35,310 bases of DNA from an uncultured Trichormus sp. (GTDB lineage: Bacteria > Cyanobacteriota > Cyanobacteriia > Cyanobacteriales > Nostocaceae): contig CAKZGI010000351.1 in NCBI GenBank assembly GCA_936914905.1, positions 1 through 35,310 on the forward strand, given 5' to 3'. Shown here piece after piece: positions 35,263 to 35,310 of this stretch; the stretch's first letter is position 1, and the number at the start of each line of letters is the position of its first letter. Under the pieces are notes generated by a model. The model made no database searches and had not been told where the DNA came from. It saw only the letters and a list, made by a program, of their open reading frames with translations. A program made the position numbers and the translations under genes.

Positions 35263-35310
35263 GAGGTAATACCTCCTCAGGGAATACAAATTGTTCGTGG
35301 GCTTGATCTT
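35246..35310 (-). CDS. psbD: Photosystem II D2 protein, C-terminal end only
   Basis: The last 21 codons before the window edge read [20 protein letters not shown] and stop (TAA, 35248-35246), the conserved C-terminus of D2. The gene continues outside the window. It overlaps the GTG start of psbC by 17 bp, so both are on one mRNA. Its codons for EEV form the GAGGAGGT ribosome binding site of psbC. Confidence 0.95.
   Translation of the reverse strand, partial: DQAHEQFVFPEEVLPRGNAL

Overview
The window looks like the chromosome of a filamentous, heterocyst-forming cyanobacterium (Nostocales). The reasons are: CP43 (psbC) overlapping the end of D2 (psbD); a complete ntcA gene; nine copies of the cyanobacterial octamer GCGATCGC (HIP1, e.g. 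7486, 9073, 9592, 12198, 18313, 25159, 27575, 28086, 31388); and heptameric short tandem repeats (ATGGGTA, CCAATCC, TTTAATT, CCAATGA) between genes, as in Nostoc/Anabaena. Housekeeping genes are intact, but nearly every accessory gene is a relic with stops, frameshifts or inserted elements. That pattern fits a host-restricted, decaying genome such as the Azolla symbiont 'Nostoc azollae'. The species is an inference and was not checked.

Layout. 1-1765: remains of an iron-siderophore locus (substrate-binding protein cut by the window edge, an unrecognised gene split by a MITE, a broken MFS exporter). 1915-2820: an RRM RNA-binding protein and a small conserved protein, both on the minus strand. 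2962-7650: class II ribonucleotide reductase carrying two complete LAGLIDADG inteins. 7651-9119: transposase debris, including an IS4-type relic interrupted by a second inverted-repeat element. 9120-10574: a dynamin/Era-like GTPase. 11003-12770: a dead CBS-GAF-histidine kinase gene with three tandem duplications and the second copy of the MITE. 12987-16424: tpiA and folP, separated by fragments of an ISL3-type transposase, a cyanophycinase and a SufS-like cysteine desulfurase. 16647-17495: a stomatin/prohibitin-like protein. 17908-21974: a translationally coupled SNF2 ATPase and SWIM zinc-finger protein. 22489-24645: pnp with a terminator. 24919-25153: a dead antitoxin-like gene. 25378-27646: three conserved cyanobacterial genes (DUF3146-like, RNase H-fold, DUF3084). 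27953-33702: ntcA and, divergently, fabI, hisB, an ABC ATPase and an SLBB polysaccharide export protein. 33877-35310: psbC and the end of psbD.

How the genes work together. The intact genes cover DNA precursor supply (nrdJ), central carbon metabolism (tpiA), folate (folP), fatty acid (fabI) and histidine (hisB) synthesis, RNA decay (pnp), nitrogen control (ntcA), envelope polysaccharide export and photosystem II. The lost ones cover iron scavenging, a sensor kinase, cyanophycin breakdown, an accessory desulfurase and mobile elements. I see no clear new multi-gene system. The most notable signals are the doubly intein-split nrdJ, a TA-flanked MITE sitting in two dead genes, a shared mutational signature of small tandem duplications in relics, a hisB start codon lying inside a heptamer repeat, and a strong three-copy hairpin array downstream of ntcA. 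No tRNA, rRNA or CRISPR array was recognised.
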